A stretch of DNA of 52,750 nucleotides from positions 1 to 52,750 of the forward strand of contig NZ_RHHQ01000033.1 of assembly GCF_003710825.1 (NCBI RefSeq), read 5' to 3'. The stretch comes from Brevibacillus fluminis (GTDB lineage: Bacteria > Bacillota > Bacilli > Brevibacillales > Brevibacillaceae). The translations under genes and the position numbers were made by a program. Shown piece by piece: positions 9,133-17,733 of this stretch; position 1 is the stretch's first letter; the number at the start of each line of letters is the position of its first letter. The notes below the pieces were generated by a model. That model made no database searches, was not told the DNA's origin, and saw nothing but the letters and a program-made list of their open reading frames with translations.

Positions 9133-9163
9133 AGCCCGTGTGTTTCGCACCGGGCTTTTTTTT
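9133..9163 (+). terminator. Rho-independent terminator after the methionine gamma-lyase gene
   Basis: AGCCCG and CGGGCT arms (9133-9138 and 9151-9156), strengthened by GTG/CAC inside, are followed by eight T residues to 9163. It separates the lyase gene from the activator gene. Confidence 0.88.
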
Positions 9164-9271
9164 GTCCCGTATACATGCAACCGCAATTCCGCCAAAAAGC
9201 TTGGCGCAGACAGGTTTTCTCATTATGATGAAAACAGAAGATAGAACGTGTGACGGGTGAGGTGGATTGCG

Positions 9272-10846
9272 TTGACGGGTACTACCTTGGAGATCAAAGG
9301 CATAAACCGGGTGGGAATTACCCATGAGGTAATCGCATGTCTTGCCGCCAACCAGCTTGACATCATCGGAATGGAAGTAAAGCCCCACTATATTTATGTG
9401 AAAATCCCCCCGGTATCTACGGAACAGATCAAGTCGATTATTGGTATGATCAAACAGGTGAAGGGTATCGAACGGGCAAAGACAATTCCTTCTCTCCCAG
9501 CAGAAGAGCGTGAAAATCGCATCCATACGATATTGACTACCGTTTCGGAAGGAATTCTCTTATTGGACGATCAGTTGCGCGTCACCACGATAAATCGGGC
9601 TGCCCAAGCGATGCTGAAGATGGAGCCTGCACAGCTTTTGCATGAGTCCATCGAAAAATTGTGGGGGGAATCAACGAGCGAGATTAAGCGGTGTCTGGAC
9701 GAAGCGCTTGAACTGCCCAGCGTTCAAGTGAGTCTCTTGACAGGGCAAAAAAAACGCATGACCTACATCTGCAGCTACCATCCCATCATCCCCGCTGAAA
9801 ACAGCGAGCGCCAAGGCGTCGTGGTTGTGCTTCGGGACAATAAGCAGATCCAGGAATTGCTGTCCACCGTTCAGCGAAACGATTGGTTTTCTTTTGATGA
9901 AATCGTTCAACAGAGCGACAATATGCGAAAGTGCATTGAGACCGCAAAACGAGTTGCCAAAAGCGAAGCAACCGTCTTTTTGCAGGGAGAGAGCGGGACA
10001 GGCAAAGAGCTGTTTGCCAGAGCGATTCATTTTGAAAGCAATCGTGCTGCCGGCCCTTTTGTCCCGATTAACTGTGCGGCCATTCCCGATGCCCTGTTGG
10101 AAAGCGAGCTCTTTGGGTATGAGCCGGGTGCGTTTACGGGGGCGTTAAAAGGAGGAAAGCAGGGACTGTTTGAAGTTGCCCAAAGCGGAACACTTTTTCT
10201 GGATGAAATCGGTGACATTCCTCTTCATTTGCAAGCAAAGCTCCTGCGAGTCTTAGAAGAGCGAAAAGTCCGCAGAGTGGGCGGGAGCAAAGCGCTGCCG
10301 ATCGACGTAAGAATTATTGCAGCCACCAATCGAAATCTGGCTGACATGACGAGCAAAGGGCTCTTTCGCGAGGATTTATATTATCGCTTGCACGTCATTC
10401 CGATCGTCATTCCTCCGCTGCGCGAACGCAAAAGTGACATCCCGATGCTTGCTCAATTTTTCATCCAAAAAGTATGCCGAGCCACGAATCAACCAATGCT
10501 CTCCCTCGCTCATTCGGCCATTCGTGCCCTGCAAGCTCACAATTGGCCAGGTAACGTGCGCGAGCTGCAAAATGTGATGGAACGTACGGTGTATCTTTGT
10601 CCCGGCAATCCTGGCAATGAGATTCAAGCGCAGAACTTGTATGTGGATATGCAGCAGGATTCACCAGGGGAGGAATCACGATCTCCTCTGTCGTCATCCA
10701 AGCTGCTCAAAGAACAAATGGATGCGTATGAAAAAACCTTACTGATTCGTGCCTTGAAAGAGCATCCCTCGATTCGGCAAGCTGCGGCTTATTTAGGGAT
10801 CAGCCATACGGCCGTCCTGCAAAAAATGAAAAAGCACGGGTTATGA
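9272..10846 (+). CDS. Sigma-54-dependent transcriptional activator (ACT-PAS-AAA+-Fis, TyrR-like)
   Basis: A 524-residue enhancer-binding protein. An N-terminal ACT domain (LEIKGINRVGITHEVIACLA) suggests amino-acid sensing. A PAS domain follows (about 80-190), then the AAA+ domain with Walker A GESGTGKE, the sigma-54 loop GAFTGA, Walker B GTLFLDEIGD and the arginine-finger region. A Fis-type HTH (IRQAAAYLGISHTAVLQKMK) ends it. I chose TTG 9272 because GAGGTGG lies six bases upstream; a GTG at 9257 has no spacing. The natural target is the sigma-54 promoter at 7863, so it probably activates methionine catabolism in response to an amino acid. A decayed second copy of its 3' part lies at 15025-15151. 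Confidence 0.93.
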   Translation: MTGTTLEIKGINRVGITHEVIACLAANQLDIIGMEVKPHYIYVKIPPVSTEQIKSIIGMIKQVKGIERAKTIPSLPAEERENRIHTILTTVSEGILLLDDQLRVTTINRAAQAMLKMEPAQLLHESIEKLWGESTSEIKRCLDEALELPSVQVSLLTGQKKRMTYICSYHPIIPAENSERQGVVVVLRDNKQIQELLSTVQRNDWFSFDEIVQQSDNMRKCIETAKRVAKSEATVFLQGESGTGKELFARAIHFESNRAAGPFVPINCAAIPDALLESELFGYEPGAFTGALKGGKQGLFEVAQSGTLFLDEIGDIPLHLQAKLLRVLEERKVRRVGGSKALPIDVRIIAATNRNLADMTSKGLFREDLYYRLHVIPIVIPPLRERKSDIPMLAQFFIQKVCRATNQPMLSLAHSAIRALQAHNWPGNVRELQNVMERTVYLCPGNPGNEIQAQNLYVDMQQDSPGEESRSPLSSSKLLKEQMDAYEKTLLIRALKEHPSIRQAAAYLGISHTAVLQKMKKHGL

Positions 10847-10849
10847 AAG

Positions 10850-10871
10850 AAGAGGCGGGAACACGCCTCTT
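10850..10871 (+). terminator. Hairpin after the sigma-54 activator gene
   Basis: AAGAGGCG at 10850-10857 pairs perfectly with CGCCTCTT at 10864-10871, four bases after the activator stop. The T-run expected of a terminator is missing because TetR-like relic sequence begins right after it. The same hairpin survives at 15130-15151 in the decayed copy. Confidence 0.5.
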
Positions 10872-10872
10872 G

Positions 10873-11124
10873 AACCCGGAACAATGGGCAAAAGTGAATG
10901 CCTCTATTAGTGATTGGGAAGCCCTACGCTTGTTGCTCGCGGAAGGGATTCAGAAAGGTGAATTCATTGAAGTCAATACAATGCTCGCCATAAAGCTGAT
11001 CGTAGATGCTACAAGTTCCGTATATGATCAACGTTTTTATATGGAGAATAAGATTACCTTGCAAGAAGCACTCACGACAATCGTAGACGTAATATTGTTC
11101 GGCTTAGTGAAAAATAAATCATAA
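10873..11124 (+). pseudogene. TetR/AcrR-family regulator, C-terminal relic
   Basis: An open frame whose first codons are only terminator sequence of the preceding gene. From about 10873 on (NPEQWAKVNASISDW... LLLAEGIQKGEF... KLIVDATSSVYD) it reads like the ligand-binding C-terminal half of a TetR-family repressor. The DNA-binding N-terminal half is absent, so the protein cannot be functional as a repressor. A relic of an RND efflux pump follows, and TetR plus RND pump is a common gene pair, which supports the reading. Whether anything is translated from the ATG at 10843, which overlaps the activator stop, is unknown. Confidence 0.6.
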
Positions 11125-11184
11125 AAAAGGTTCGGAACGGACAACTCTCTTATGAACCACAGAATAATCAATAGGTAAAAGAAC

Positions 11185-11213
11185 CAGCTCCGGATCACAC
11201 ATGTGTCCGGAGC
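11185..11213. other. Hairpin between two gene relics
   Basis: AGCTCCGGA at 11185-11193 and TCCGGAGCT at 11205-11213 form a perfect nine-base-pair stem with an 11-base loop. There is no T-run after it, so it may be an old terminator or a junction of the rearrangement. Confidence 0.4.
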
Positions 11214-11220
11214 TGTTGCA

Positions 11221-11352
11221 TTGTATCTGAAAAATAAGCAAGTGCAGGAAACCGCTGGCCAAGTGGATCTCATTTTGAAAGAGATGCAAATGCCGACGGG
11301 AGTTACGTATACCTTTGGCGGGATTTCGGAACAGGTGAAGCTATGTTTCTAA
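11221..11352 (+). pseudogene. RND efflux transporter (AcrB/SwrC type) fragment
   Basis: Forty-three codons read in frame up to TAA at 11350: the section QETAGQVDLILKEMQ, then MPTGVTYTFGGISEQVK, matches the pattern just before the second transmembrane block of AcrB/SwrC-type RND pumps, where GI.EQ is followed by membrane helices. Everything before and after is gone. It is a relic only, not an expressed gene. From 11353 to 11450 I see nothing recognisable. Confidence 0.55.
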
Positions 11353-11450
11353 CGCTTCTTGTAGTTTTTCTCCTAGCATACCAAAACCATCTCTTATCTG
11401 AAACTTTATCTTGCTAAACAAGTGCAATACTACCGTGCTAGCTGGCAAAC

Positions 11451-11479
11451 TTGCGTTTTATGTTCTTGTGGTGTACAAA
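11451..11479 (+). promoter_or_regulatory. Possible sigma-A promoter before a tiny open frame
   Basis: TTGCGT at 11451-11456, 17 bases, TACAAA at 11474-11479. It is followed by a good ribosome site, AAGGAGG at 11496-11502. Confidence 0.35.
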
Positions 11480-11510
11480 TAAGAAAAATATAAATAAGGA
11501 GGTTATGGAG

Positions 11511-11540
11511 ATGAATAATATTGACCGAGAAAACCAGTAG
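11511..11540 (+). CDS. Nine-residue open frame with strong ribosome site (gene start relic or leader peptide)
   Basis: ATG 11511 stands eight bases after a perfect AAGGAGG and reads MNNIDRENQ before TAG. It may be the surviving start of a gene whose body was lost in this rearranged stretch, or a short leader peptide. The rest of the gap to 11789 holds no further recognisable gene; it is AT-rich and must contain the promoter of the binding-protein gene at 11790, but I could not fix one. Confidence 0.3.
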   Translation: MNNIDRENQ

Positions 11541-11789
11541 CGGTTTTCAAATTCCATTCGGCGCACTCTAAAATTTCTGAAAATTCACCGTATTCACTCT
11601 CCTTTCATCTAAGTTTCATGCCTGTTCTTCTCTGCAGGTAAGCTTTTTCAGTTACAAAAATAAGTTGCATTTCTTTACAGCTATCAAACAAATGTCTCCC
11701 TAGACGGAAAAAGTAGTTATGTAGTAATGCGGGAGAGGTTGTTACAAATATTTTACGACCATTCAAACTAGAAAAGGGGAAATCGATTT

Positions 11790-13418
11790 ATGTTTAAAAA
11801 CACACGTAACCGCACGGCGTATCTTACGTTTGTTTGCTTGTTAGTAATCTCTCTGATTGGCTGTAGCTCAGCTCCAACACCATCAAGCAATGAAGGAGGT
11901 AAGAGTAGCAGTTCAGAGCCACAAAAAGGCGGGACACTTACGATAGCAGAGACAGCGGAGCCTGATACCTTGGATGCACAGAAAACGTTTATGTCGCAAG
12001 GTGATTTTGTTTCAGGCTTCATGGGAGGATCACTTCTCACCTTTGATCCTCAAACAAATGAACTGAAACCCTATCTGGCTGAATCCTATACAATCTCCGA
12101 GGATGGGAAGACAGTAACATTTAAAATTCGTACGGGTGTGAAGTTTCACGACGGTACACCGTTAAATGCGGCAGCTTTCAAGGCAAGCTATGAACGCGCA
12201 CTGGCAAAAGAAACGGCTTCACCTATAACGGCGTCAAATTTACCATCTGTAAAGTCCCTTTCTGCTCCTGATGACACAACTCTGATCTTTCATCTGGAAA
12301 AGCCGGCAGCTCCACTTCTTCCCCACTTGACGTACCAGGGGTATATGCAGCCTCTTTCCATGGAAGCAATCAAAAAGTTTGGAAAAGAGTATGGCAGAAA
12401 TCCCGTGGGAGTCGGCCCCTGGAAGTTTGAAAGCTGGAAGACCGGCGAATCAGTTTCCATGGTACGGAACGAAGAATTTAACTGGGCACTTCCCTATGCG
12501 GAAAATAAGGGAGCTCCCAGACCTGACAAGCTTGTAATCAAGTTCATTAAAGACAACCAGACTATGCTGGCTGCATTGGATAGCGGAGCAGTCGACATAG
12601 CCACTGTACGGGGCAAAGATATAAAAAAATATAAGAACAACGACAAATTTACCGTCCTCGAGGGAACGGAACCTGTGATGAAATGCATTTCGATGAACGT
12701 AGAAAACGAGTTCCTGAAGGATGTTAATGTACGTAAAGCGATCAATCTGGCAATAAACAAGGAAGCACTTATTCAAGCTGATTTACAGGGTGAAGGGGTG
12801 CCTGTTTATGGTCCAATCCCTTCTATGATGTTTGGATACGATCCAGCAGTTGAACAATACGGGTATAAATACAGCGTAGAAGAAGCGAAAAAGATGCTGG
12901 AGGCGGCTGGATGGAAGGAAAATGCGCAGGGAATCAGAGAAAAAGGTGGAAAAACACTTAGTCTTTCCCTGATGATATCAGATGCGAAACCTGGCAATCA
13001 GTTAGTTCAGAGCATGTTAAAAGAAATTGGCATAGATGTGCAAATGAAAATGGTAGAAACTGCCGCTTTCTTCGAAGAAGAAATGAAAGGCACATACGAT
13101 TTGGCAATGGATGAATACGGTGACGTTGACCCTGATATTCTATTTTTGATGATGCACTCCAGCCAAATTGGAGTAGTCAATCCAGGGCGAATTAACAATA
13201 AAGAGATTGATACCCTGTTAGAAAAGGGACGTATGACAAGGAACGAAGAGGATAGAAAGAAAATCTATACAGACATTCAGAAAGTAACTGTTGAGCAAGC
13301 CTTTATGGTCCCGCTTTATACATCAAAAGTATTCAAGGTCGTAAACAACCGTGTTCAAGGGGCAAAGCAAAATCCGATGGCTAAGTTATCCGTGTACGAT
13401 ATGTGGATTAAACAATAA
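11790..13418 (+). CDS. Peptide/nickel ABC transporter substrate-binding lipoprotein (SBP_bac_5 family)
   Basis: A 542-residue extracellular lipoprotein of cluster C (DppA/OppA/NikA). A signal peptide with lipobox LIGC (Cys25) is followed by a Ser-rich linker and KGGTLTIAETAEPDTLDAQ. Family motifs include LAESYTISEDGKTVTFKIR, GVKFHDGTPLNA, GVGPWKFESW and DVNVRKAINLAINKEAL. The ribosome site AAAGGGGAAA precedes ATG. No permease or ATPase accompanies it, so it must share a transporter encoded elsewhere, for example the dpp operon at the window start. The next gene is a serine hydrolase; together they could handle extracellular peptides. Confidence 0.93.
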   Translation: MFKNTRNRTAYLTFVCLLVISLIGCSSAPTPSSNEGGKSSSSEPQKGGTLTIAETAEPDTLDAQKTFMSQGDFVSGFMGGSLLTFDPQTNELKPYLAESYTISEDGKTVTFKIRTGVKFHDGTPLNAAAFKASYERALAKETASPITASNLPSVKSLSAPDDTTLIFHLEKPAAPLLPHLTYQGYMQPLSMEAIKKFGKEYGRNPVGVGPWKFESWKTGESVSMVRNEEFNWALPYAENKGAPRPDKLVIKFIKDNQTMLAALDSGAVDIATVRGKDIKKYKNNDKFTVLEGTEPVMKCISMNVENEFLKDVNVRKAINLAINKEALIQADLQGEGVPVYGPIPSMMFGYDPAVEQYGYKYSVEEAKKMLEAAGWKENAQGIREKGGKTLSLSLMISDAKPGNQLVQSMLKEIGIDVQMKMVETAAFFEEEMKGTYDLAMDEYGDVDPDILFLMMHSSQIGVVNPGRINNKEIDTLLEKGRMTRNEEDRKKIYTDIQKVTVEQAFMVPLYTSKVFKVVNNRVQGAKQNPMAKLSVYDMWIKQ

Positions 13419-13504
13419 TTCACGAACGTCGTTGGTATGTAACTTCAAGTCCGTCTTTTTCTTTATTACTGTATTTTAAAAATGGAAAATAAAGGATGAT
13501 GGAA

Positions 13505-14917
13505 ATGAATACCCACAATTGGGCACAACCTTTTGAAGAATACGCTCAGAATCTTCTGATAAAATCCAAAACACCCGGAGCGATTGTCGCACTCGCCAAA
13601 GAAGGAGAACTTGTTTATTATCAAACATTTGGCTATAGCAATGTAGAAAACAAAACAGCAATGAAGTTGGACACCGTTTTTGGTCTGGCATCCGTTACCA
13701 AGTCGTTTGCCTGTGCAACCATTATGCATCTTCAGGAACAGGGGAAGCTATCTGTTCACGATCCAGTAGTGAAGTATTTGCCGGAATTTCGTACTCCTGA
13801 TGAAGAGAAAACCAAAAAAATCACCATTCATCACTTGATGAATCATACGTCAGGACTGCCAGTGTCCTCAGCGCTTACATTTGCCTTAAAGCGAAGCATG
13901 GAAGCAGATCCCGATATGCACGAGCCTGGGCAGGAAGACATATTAAAAAAGCATCCTCCGATTGATACACACGAAGAATTGATGGCTTATATTGCGTCCC
14001 GGGATTTCGAAATGCTGGGTGAGCCAGGAACCCAGTACAATTATTCAAATGACGCCTATGGTTTACTTAGTGCAATCATTAACCGTGCCAGCGGAAAATC
14101 ATTTGAAGGATATTTGAAAGAAAACATTCTAGATCCAGCGGGTATGTCCAACACTGTGTTTTATATTGAGGACCTGAAAGATCATACTGACATCACAACG
14201 CTCTACTCCTCTCGCGTTTCTGGCTCTGAAACGGAAGTGTTTCCAGCCCCTCTCTGGTGGAAACAGCCTGCGATGCTTGGCTCTGGCGCATTAAAATCTA
14301 CAGTACGAGATTTATTGAGGTACTTGGAAATGTACCGTACTGGTGGAGTGGTCGGTACTCAGCGGATTCTTAGTTCCGCCAGTGTAGAGCAAATGACGAC
14401 ACCCTTTTTTCAAATCAACCTCTCTCAATTCTACGGTTATGGTCTAACCATAACGACTGAGTATCATGGAGCTACGATGATTGGTCATGGAGGAAATACA
14501 AAAGGTGTCAGCTCTCATATCTGTCTTATTCCAGAGCTGGGTATCACCGGGGTAGTGCTAACGAATATAATGGGTGCGCCGTCAGCAAAACTCATGTTTA
14601 GCGTCCTAAATGCGATTCAGGGGTTGCCGCTTGATACACCGCTTGTCCGTTACCCTGAACACGATTTGCCTATTGTGAATGCAGACCAATACGCAGGTGA
14701 TTACGGCACGGAAGAAGAGGGTACCAGGTTGTCTATCAAAAATGAAAATGGCAAGCTCTTGTTAGTCTTTGGTGCTATTTCTGTACCGCTTCGTCATATA
14801 GGCGACAATATCTTCGTGGAAGAGAATATGCAGGTCATGGCTAGCTTCATCCGTAACAACGATGGACAAATTATCAGAATCAATTGTCTCAGCAGACAAC
14901 TGACCCGAATTAGGTAA
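13505..14917 (+). CDS. Serine hydrolase of the class C beta-lactamase / D-aminopeptidase family
   Basis: A 470-residue penicillin-recognising-fold hydrolase. The nucleophile motif SxxK is ASVTKSF, the second motif is YSN (YNYSNDAYG), and the third is HGGNTKG in place of KTG, as in esterases and D-peptidases of this family. A C-terminal domain of about 100 residues (from ADQYAGDYGTEEEG) resembles the lipocalin-like extension of DUF3471-type members. No signal peptide is visible, so it is probably cytosolic. ATG 13505 was preferred because AAAGG at 13491 leaves nine bases; two earlier ATGs at 13496 and 13499 are too close. True beta-lactamase activity is unlikely. Confidence 0.87.
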   Translation: MNTHNWAQPFEEYAQNLLIKSKTPGAIVALAKEGELVYYQTFGYSNVENKTAMKLDTVFGLASVTKSFACATIMHLQEQGKLSVHDPVVKYLPEFRTPDEEKTKKITIHHLMNHTSGLPVSSALTFALKRSMEADPDMHEPGQEDILKKHPPIDTHEELMAYIASRDFEMLGEPGTQYNYSNDAYGLLSAIINRASGKSFEGYLKENILDPAGMSNTVFYIEDLKDHTDITTLYSSRVSGSETEVFPAPLWWKQPAMLGSGALKSTVRDLLRYLEMYRTGGVVGTQRILSSASVEQMTTPFFQINLSQFYGYGLTITTEYHGATMIGHGGNTKGVSSHICLIPELGITGVVLTNIMGAPSAKLMFSVLNAIQGLPLDTPLVRYPEHDLPIVNADQYAGDYGTEEEGTRLSIKNENGKLLLVFGAISVPLRHIGDNIFVEENMQVMASFIRNNDGQIIRINCLSRQLTRIR

Positions 14918-14929
14918 ATGTAGGAAAAA

Positions 14930-15025
14930 GGTAACAGGCAGCCCTTCATCCTTTTGATAAAGGGCAACCGCTTTTTCGGTTAAACGATCAAACTTGCCGT
15001 TGCATTCTCCTTGCCAAAAGATAAT
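14930..15025 (-). pseudogene. Peptidoglycan-binding-domain relic
   Basis: On the minus strand the 32 codons reading FWQGECNGKFDRLTEKAV then ALYQKDEGLPVT have the pattern of the PG_binding_1 repeat (GKFD..TE.AV..YQK..GLPVTG). The frame ends without the rest of a domain and there is no start signal. It is one of several gene scraps in this stretch. The call rests on a short match by eye. Confidence 0.4.
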
Positions 15026-15151
15026 CTTAGAGGAGCGAAAAGTCCGTAGAGTGGGCATGGAATCAACCGATGCTCTCCCTGGCTCATTCGGCCATCCTGC
15101 AAAAAATGAAAAAGCACAGGGTATGAAAGAAGAGGCGGAAAACCGCCTCTT
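15025..15151 (+). pseudogene. Internally deleted second copy of the sigma-54 activator gene end
   Basis: Three blocks run collinear with the gene at 9272-10846: 15025-15056 matches 10251-10283 (gene part coding EERKVRRVGG), 15061-15094 matches 10487-10521 (NQPMLSLAHSAI), and 15095-15151 matches 10815-10871 (LQKMKKHG plus the terminator hairpin). About 200 and 290 bp have been lost between them. The AAGAGGCGG/CCGCCTCTT hairpin (15130-15138, 15143-15151) is intact. The copy cannot code for a working protein. It shows that the segment 10872-15024 is bounded by two copies of the same gene end. Confidence 0.8.
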
Positions 15152-15184
15152 AAGGGTGCTTGCTTCACCATTTATACCTTGTTT

Positions 15185-16258
15185 CTATTTCGAGGAAGTC
15201 CACTTCATTTCTTCCGCCAATTTCAGCATTTCCTCGAGCTTCAGATCGGGATGTGTCATGAGCAGGGAATAACGCATTCCTTTTTCGTCCCAAATGAGGG
15301 AACGAATTTGTTCCTCGTAATAACCTTCGATCCCGCGCACTTTCACTGTTTGTGCTTCGGGGAAGGAGGAGGCATCCTTGGGTGTCGGAAAAATACTAAT
15401 GCTGAAATAAGGAACCTGATTTTTGGTATAGGTCAGGGTAAGTTCTTTTCGATTGAATTCTCCTTTCAGGTCCATCAGCTCGGTATCGGCTAAAGTCAGT
15501 TTTGGCAAATCCCAATATAAGAAAGGCAATCCCAGCTCTGTTTGCGCCTGTTCCAATGTCACTTTCTTGGAAGGATTCGCATCCTGTAAGGGAGTAATCT
15601 TTACGTTTTTCGGCAGATCCAGTTGGAACGTTTTGTCAGTAAAAACCGGTGACGAATCATACTTGGTATAAAGAAACTCGGTTCTTGTGTTGCCGCTTTC
15701 CATGGTTCCTTTTAAAATTTGCCATGTTTTTTCTTCAATCCAGAACTCGGATTCACCAAACAATGTTTTCTTTTCTTTCGGTACAGCCTTGAGATGAATG
15801 GTGTTGAAACCTAGCATGTTTTCATTGCCGACCACATCAACCTGATGAGTTCCTTTTACTTTTTCCAAAATCGTTTTTAACTGGTCTTTTTGGGACGGCA
15901 TGCCATCTTGAATATCTGCAGATACATCCATTGTGTAAGCGGTATCGCTCCCATCCTGGTACATTGTAATCTGCTTTCCATCTGAAACGGTGCGTGTTAC
16001 TTTGTCATTTGTTTTCAGCTCAATCCGCCTTTTTCCCCCATTGGTGTCGTACCATTCTTGAATCACGGAATCATCTGTGAGATTCTTGCCTTCATACGTA
16101 CGGATATGACCCTCTGCGGCGTACGAGGCAATTTGTTTTCGCGCTTCCAGCGTCTTTGAGACAATCTCATCCGTGGATACGGTTTGGTTCTCTTCACATC
16201 CCGAAGCCATTACCCCGAACAATAAACAGCTGCCAAGCAAAATCTTCTTCATATTCAT
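15185..16258 (-). CDS. LolA-like outer-membrane-lipoprotein-carrier-type lipoprotein with DUF4367-like end
   Basis: A 357-residue membrane-anchored extracytoplasmic protein. The signal peptide ends in lipobox ASGC. Residues about 25-215 have the LolA/MucB-like pattern (QIASYAAEGHIRTYEG, KRRIELKTNDKVTRTVSDGK, FGESEFWIEEKTWQILK), and the last third resembles DUF4367 (IEGYYEEQIRSLIWDEKGMR). I start at ATG 16258, ten bases after AAAGG; an ATG at 16267 overlaps the kinase stop and is possible. It is the third gene of a response regulator-kinase-lipoprotein operon. In other Bacillales such proteins sit with sigma factors or kinases and may sense envelope state; its exact job is unknown. Confidence 0.78.
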   Translation of the reverse strand: MNMKKILLGSCLLFGVMASGCEENQTVSTDEIVSKTLEARKQIASYAAEGHIRTYEGKNLTDDSVIQEWYDTNGGKRRIELKTNDKVTRTVSDGKQITMYQDGSDTAYTMDVSADIQDGMPSQKDQLKTILEKVKGTHQVDVVGNENMLGFNTIHLKAVPKEKKTLFGESEFWIEEKTWQILKGTMESGNTRTEFLYTKYDSSPVFTDKTFQLDLPKNVKITPLQDANPSKKVTLEQAQTELGLPFLYWDLPKLTLADTELMDLKGEFNRKELTLTYTKNQVPYFSISIFPTPKDASSFPEAQTVKVRGIEGYYEEQIRSLIWDEKGMRYSLLMTHPDLKLEEMLKLAEEMKWTSSK

Positions 16259-16263
16259 GCAAA

Positions 16264-17733
16264 TCATCCTTTCATTATTGGGAGATAGCAGGCTACCAGC
16301 GTACCGTAGCCATTTGCTGACCAGATCCGTATATCTCCTTGATGCCTGTCCATGATCATTTTGGCAATACTCAAACCAAGTCCAGAACCTCTAGCACCCG
16401 CTTTCGTTCGCGCCGGGTCTGCTTGGAAAAATGGCTCAAAAAGACGGTCTTGCTGCTGCAGCGGAATGGCTTCCCCTACGTTTTGAACGAGCAGAATGAC
16501 TCCATCGCGCCGCCATTCCGTTACCGCTTGTTGAAAGGGAGGAAAGACCCAATCTGGAAGGGGGCATTCCGCTGAAAGTGCAGCAAGCCAAATCGACTCT
16601 TCTCCAAGGGTAAATCGAATGGCATTGCTCATCAGATTGTCAACCAGTCGCAGCATCTGTTGTACATCGACCTGGTATTCGCTGGTTACAGCCACGAATG
16701 TCGTCAATTGAAATCGATGCTGTTTGCAAAGCTCGTCATAGCCGGAGAGGAGCATGTCAAAAAATTCGCCACCATCTACGCGAACCATATTCGTCGATTG
16801 CTGGGAAGAGCGTAGCGTCGTATACATCGTCAAATCATCCAGAATTTGCTGCATGTAGTCGATTTTACTGAACAAAATGGCAACATACTCGTCTCGTTCC
16901 TGAGGGGATACCCCCTTATGGGTAGCGAGTGACTCTGCGTAGGCACGAATGGAAGTTAATGGCGTTTTTAAATCGTGCGACAGTGAAGCGATCATATACT
17001 CTTTCTCTTGCTGGGTAGTTGCTAATTCCAGTCTGCCAATGTCGATTAGCTCCCGCATTTTCTCGAAATGAACAAGCAGCTCGCTTATTTCGTCTTTTCC
17101 ATGGTGTTGAAGGGATGGGACTGGTTTGTCATGGGCAAAAGCCGTCATTTGTTTCATCAAAAAAGCGATCGGGCGATTTAATTTCCGATTTAACAAAAAG
17201 ACAACCGACAAATAGAGCAGGATAAAAAAGAGAATGAGAGAACTGATCAACCAAAATGTCCGCACTTGAACGCCCTCGATCCATTCCGCGCGGGCAAGCG
17301 TAATTTCGTAAATTCCGACCATCCGGTTGTTTGTAAAAACAGGTTTTTTCAACGAATATGTGCGGTTTGTCTTACGCATCTCGTATAAGTGACCCAGTAA
17401 AAAATCAGTTTGCACCCGTGTGAGCGAGGGGAGAATCCCATCTTCAGTTGATGAAAACAGCGTGATCCCGTCAGCGTTGTATAACGTGATTTTGACCGAT
17501 TCGCCGGCGAAGGAACGAATGTCACGATACCGTTCCGAAGGCTGAATCTGATAAAGAGAAGGGTCCTGCAGCTTTTGTTCGATGCTAGACATCTTATTAC
17601 TGACTTCAAAATACTCCAGGAAATCTCGACGCTCATCAAAAGCGCTGATGAGCAAGTAAAGAGAGCAAACCGCTGCGAGAGGTAAAAGCATGACAACAAG
17701 ATAGGTAATCATCAGCCAGCGCTTAATTTTCAT
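16264..17733 (-). CDS. Sensor histidine kinase (HAMP-HisKA-HATPase)
   Basis: A 489-residue two-helix membrane kinase. The first helix covers about 7-30, the second about 163-185, with a sensor loop of about 130 residues between. HAMP follows, then the phosphoacceptor motif ASLSHDLKTPLTSIRAYAES, N box LVDNLMSNAIRF, and G box GSGLGLSIAKMIMDRH. The ATP-lid region contains an insert of about 30 residues rich in Pro and Trp between N and G1 boxes. Start ATG 17733 overlaps the regulator stop as ATGA. Signal unknown. Confidence 0.93.
   Translation of the reverse strand: MKIKRWLMITYLVVMLLPLAAVCSLYLLISAFDERRDFLEYFEVSNKMSSIEQKLQDPSLYQIQPSERYRDIRSFAGESVKITLYNADGITLFSSTEDGILPSLTRVQTDFLLGHLYEMRKTNRTYSLKKPVFTNNRMVGIYEITLARAEWIEGVQVRTFWLISSLILFFILLYLSVVFLLNRKLNRPIAFLMKQMTAFAHDKPVPSLQHHGKDEISELLVHFEKMRELIDIGRLELATTQQEKEYMIASLSHDLKTPLTSIRAYAESLATHKGVSPQERDEYVAILFSKIDYMQQILDDLTMYTTLRSSQQSTNMVRVDGGEFFDMLLSGYDELCKQHRFQLTTFVAVTSEYQVDVQQMLRLVDNLMSNAIRFTLGEESIWLAALSAECPLPDWVFPPFQQAVTEWRRDGVILLVQNVGEAIPLQQQDRLFEPFFQADPARTKAGARGSGLGLSIAKMIMDRHQGDIRIWSANGYGTLVACYLPIMKG

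Noticed and set aside
10843..10872. Start of a frame beginning with MKEEAGTRLL
   Set aside because: These codons are the terminator hairpin of the preceding gene, found again at 15121-15151; not an authentic gene start.
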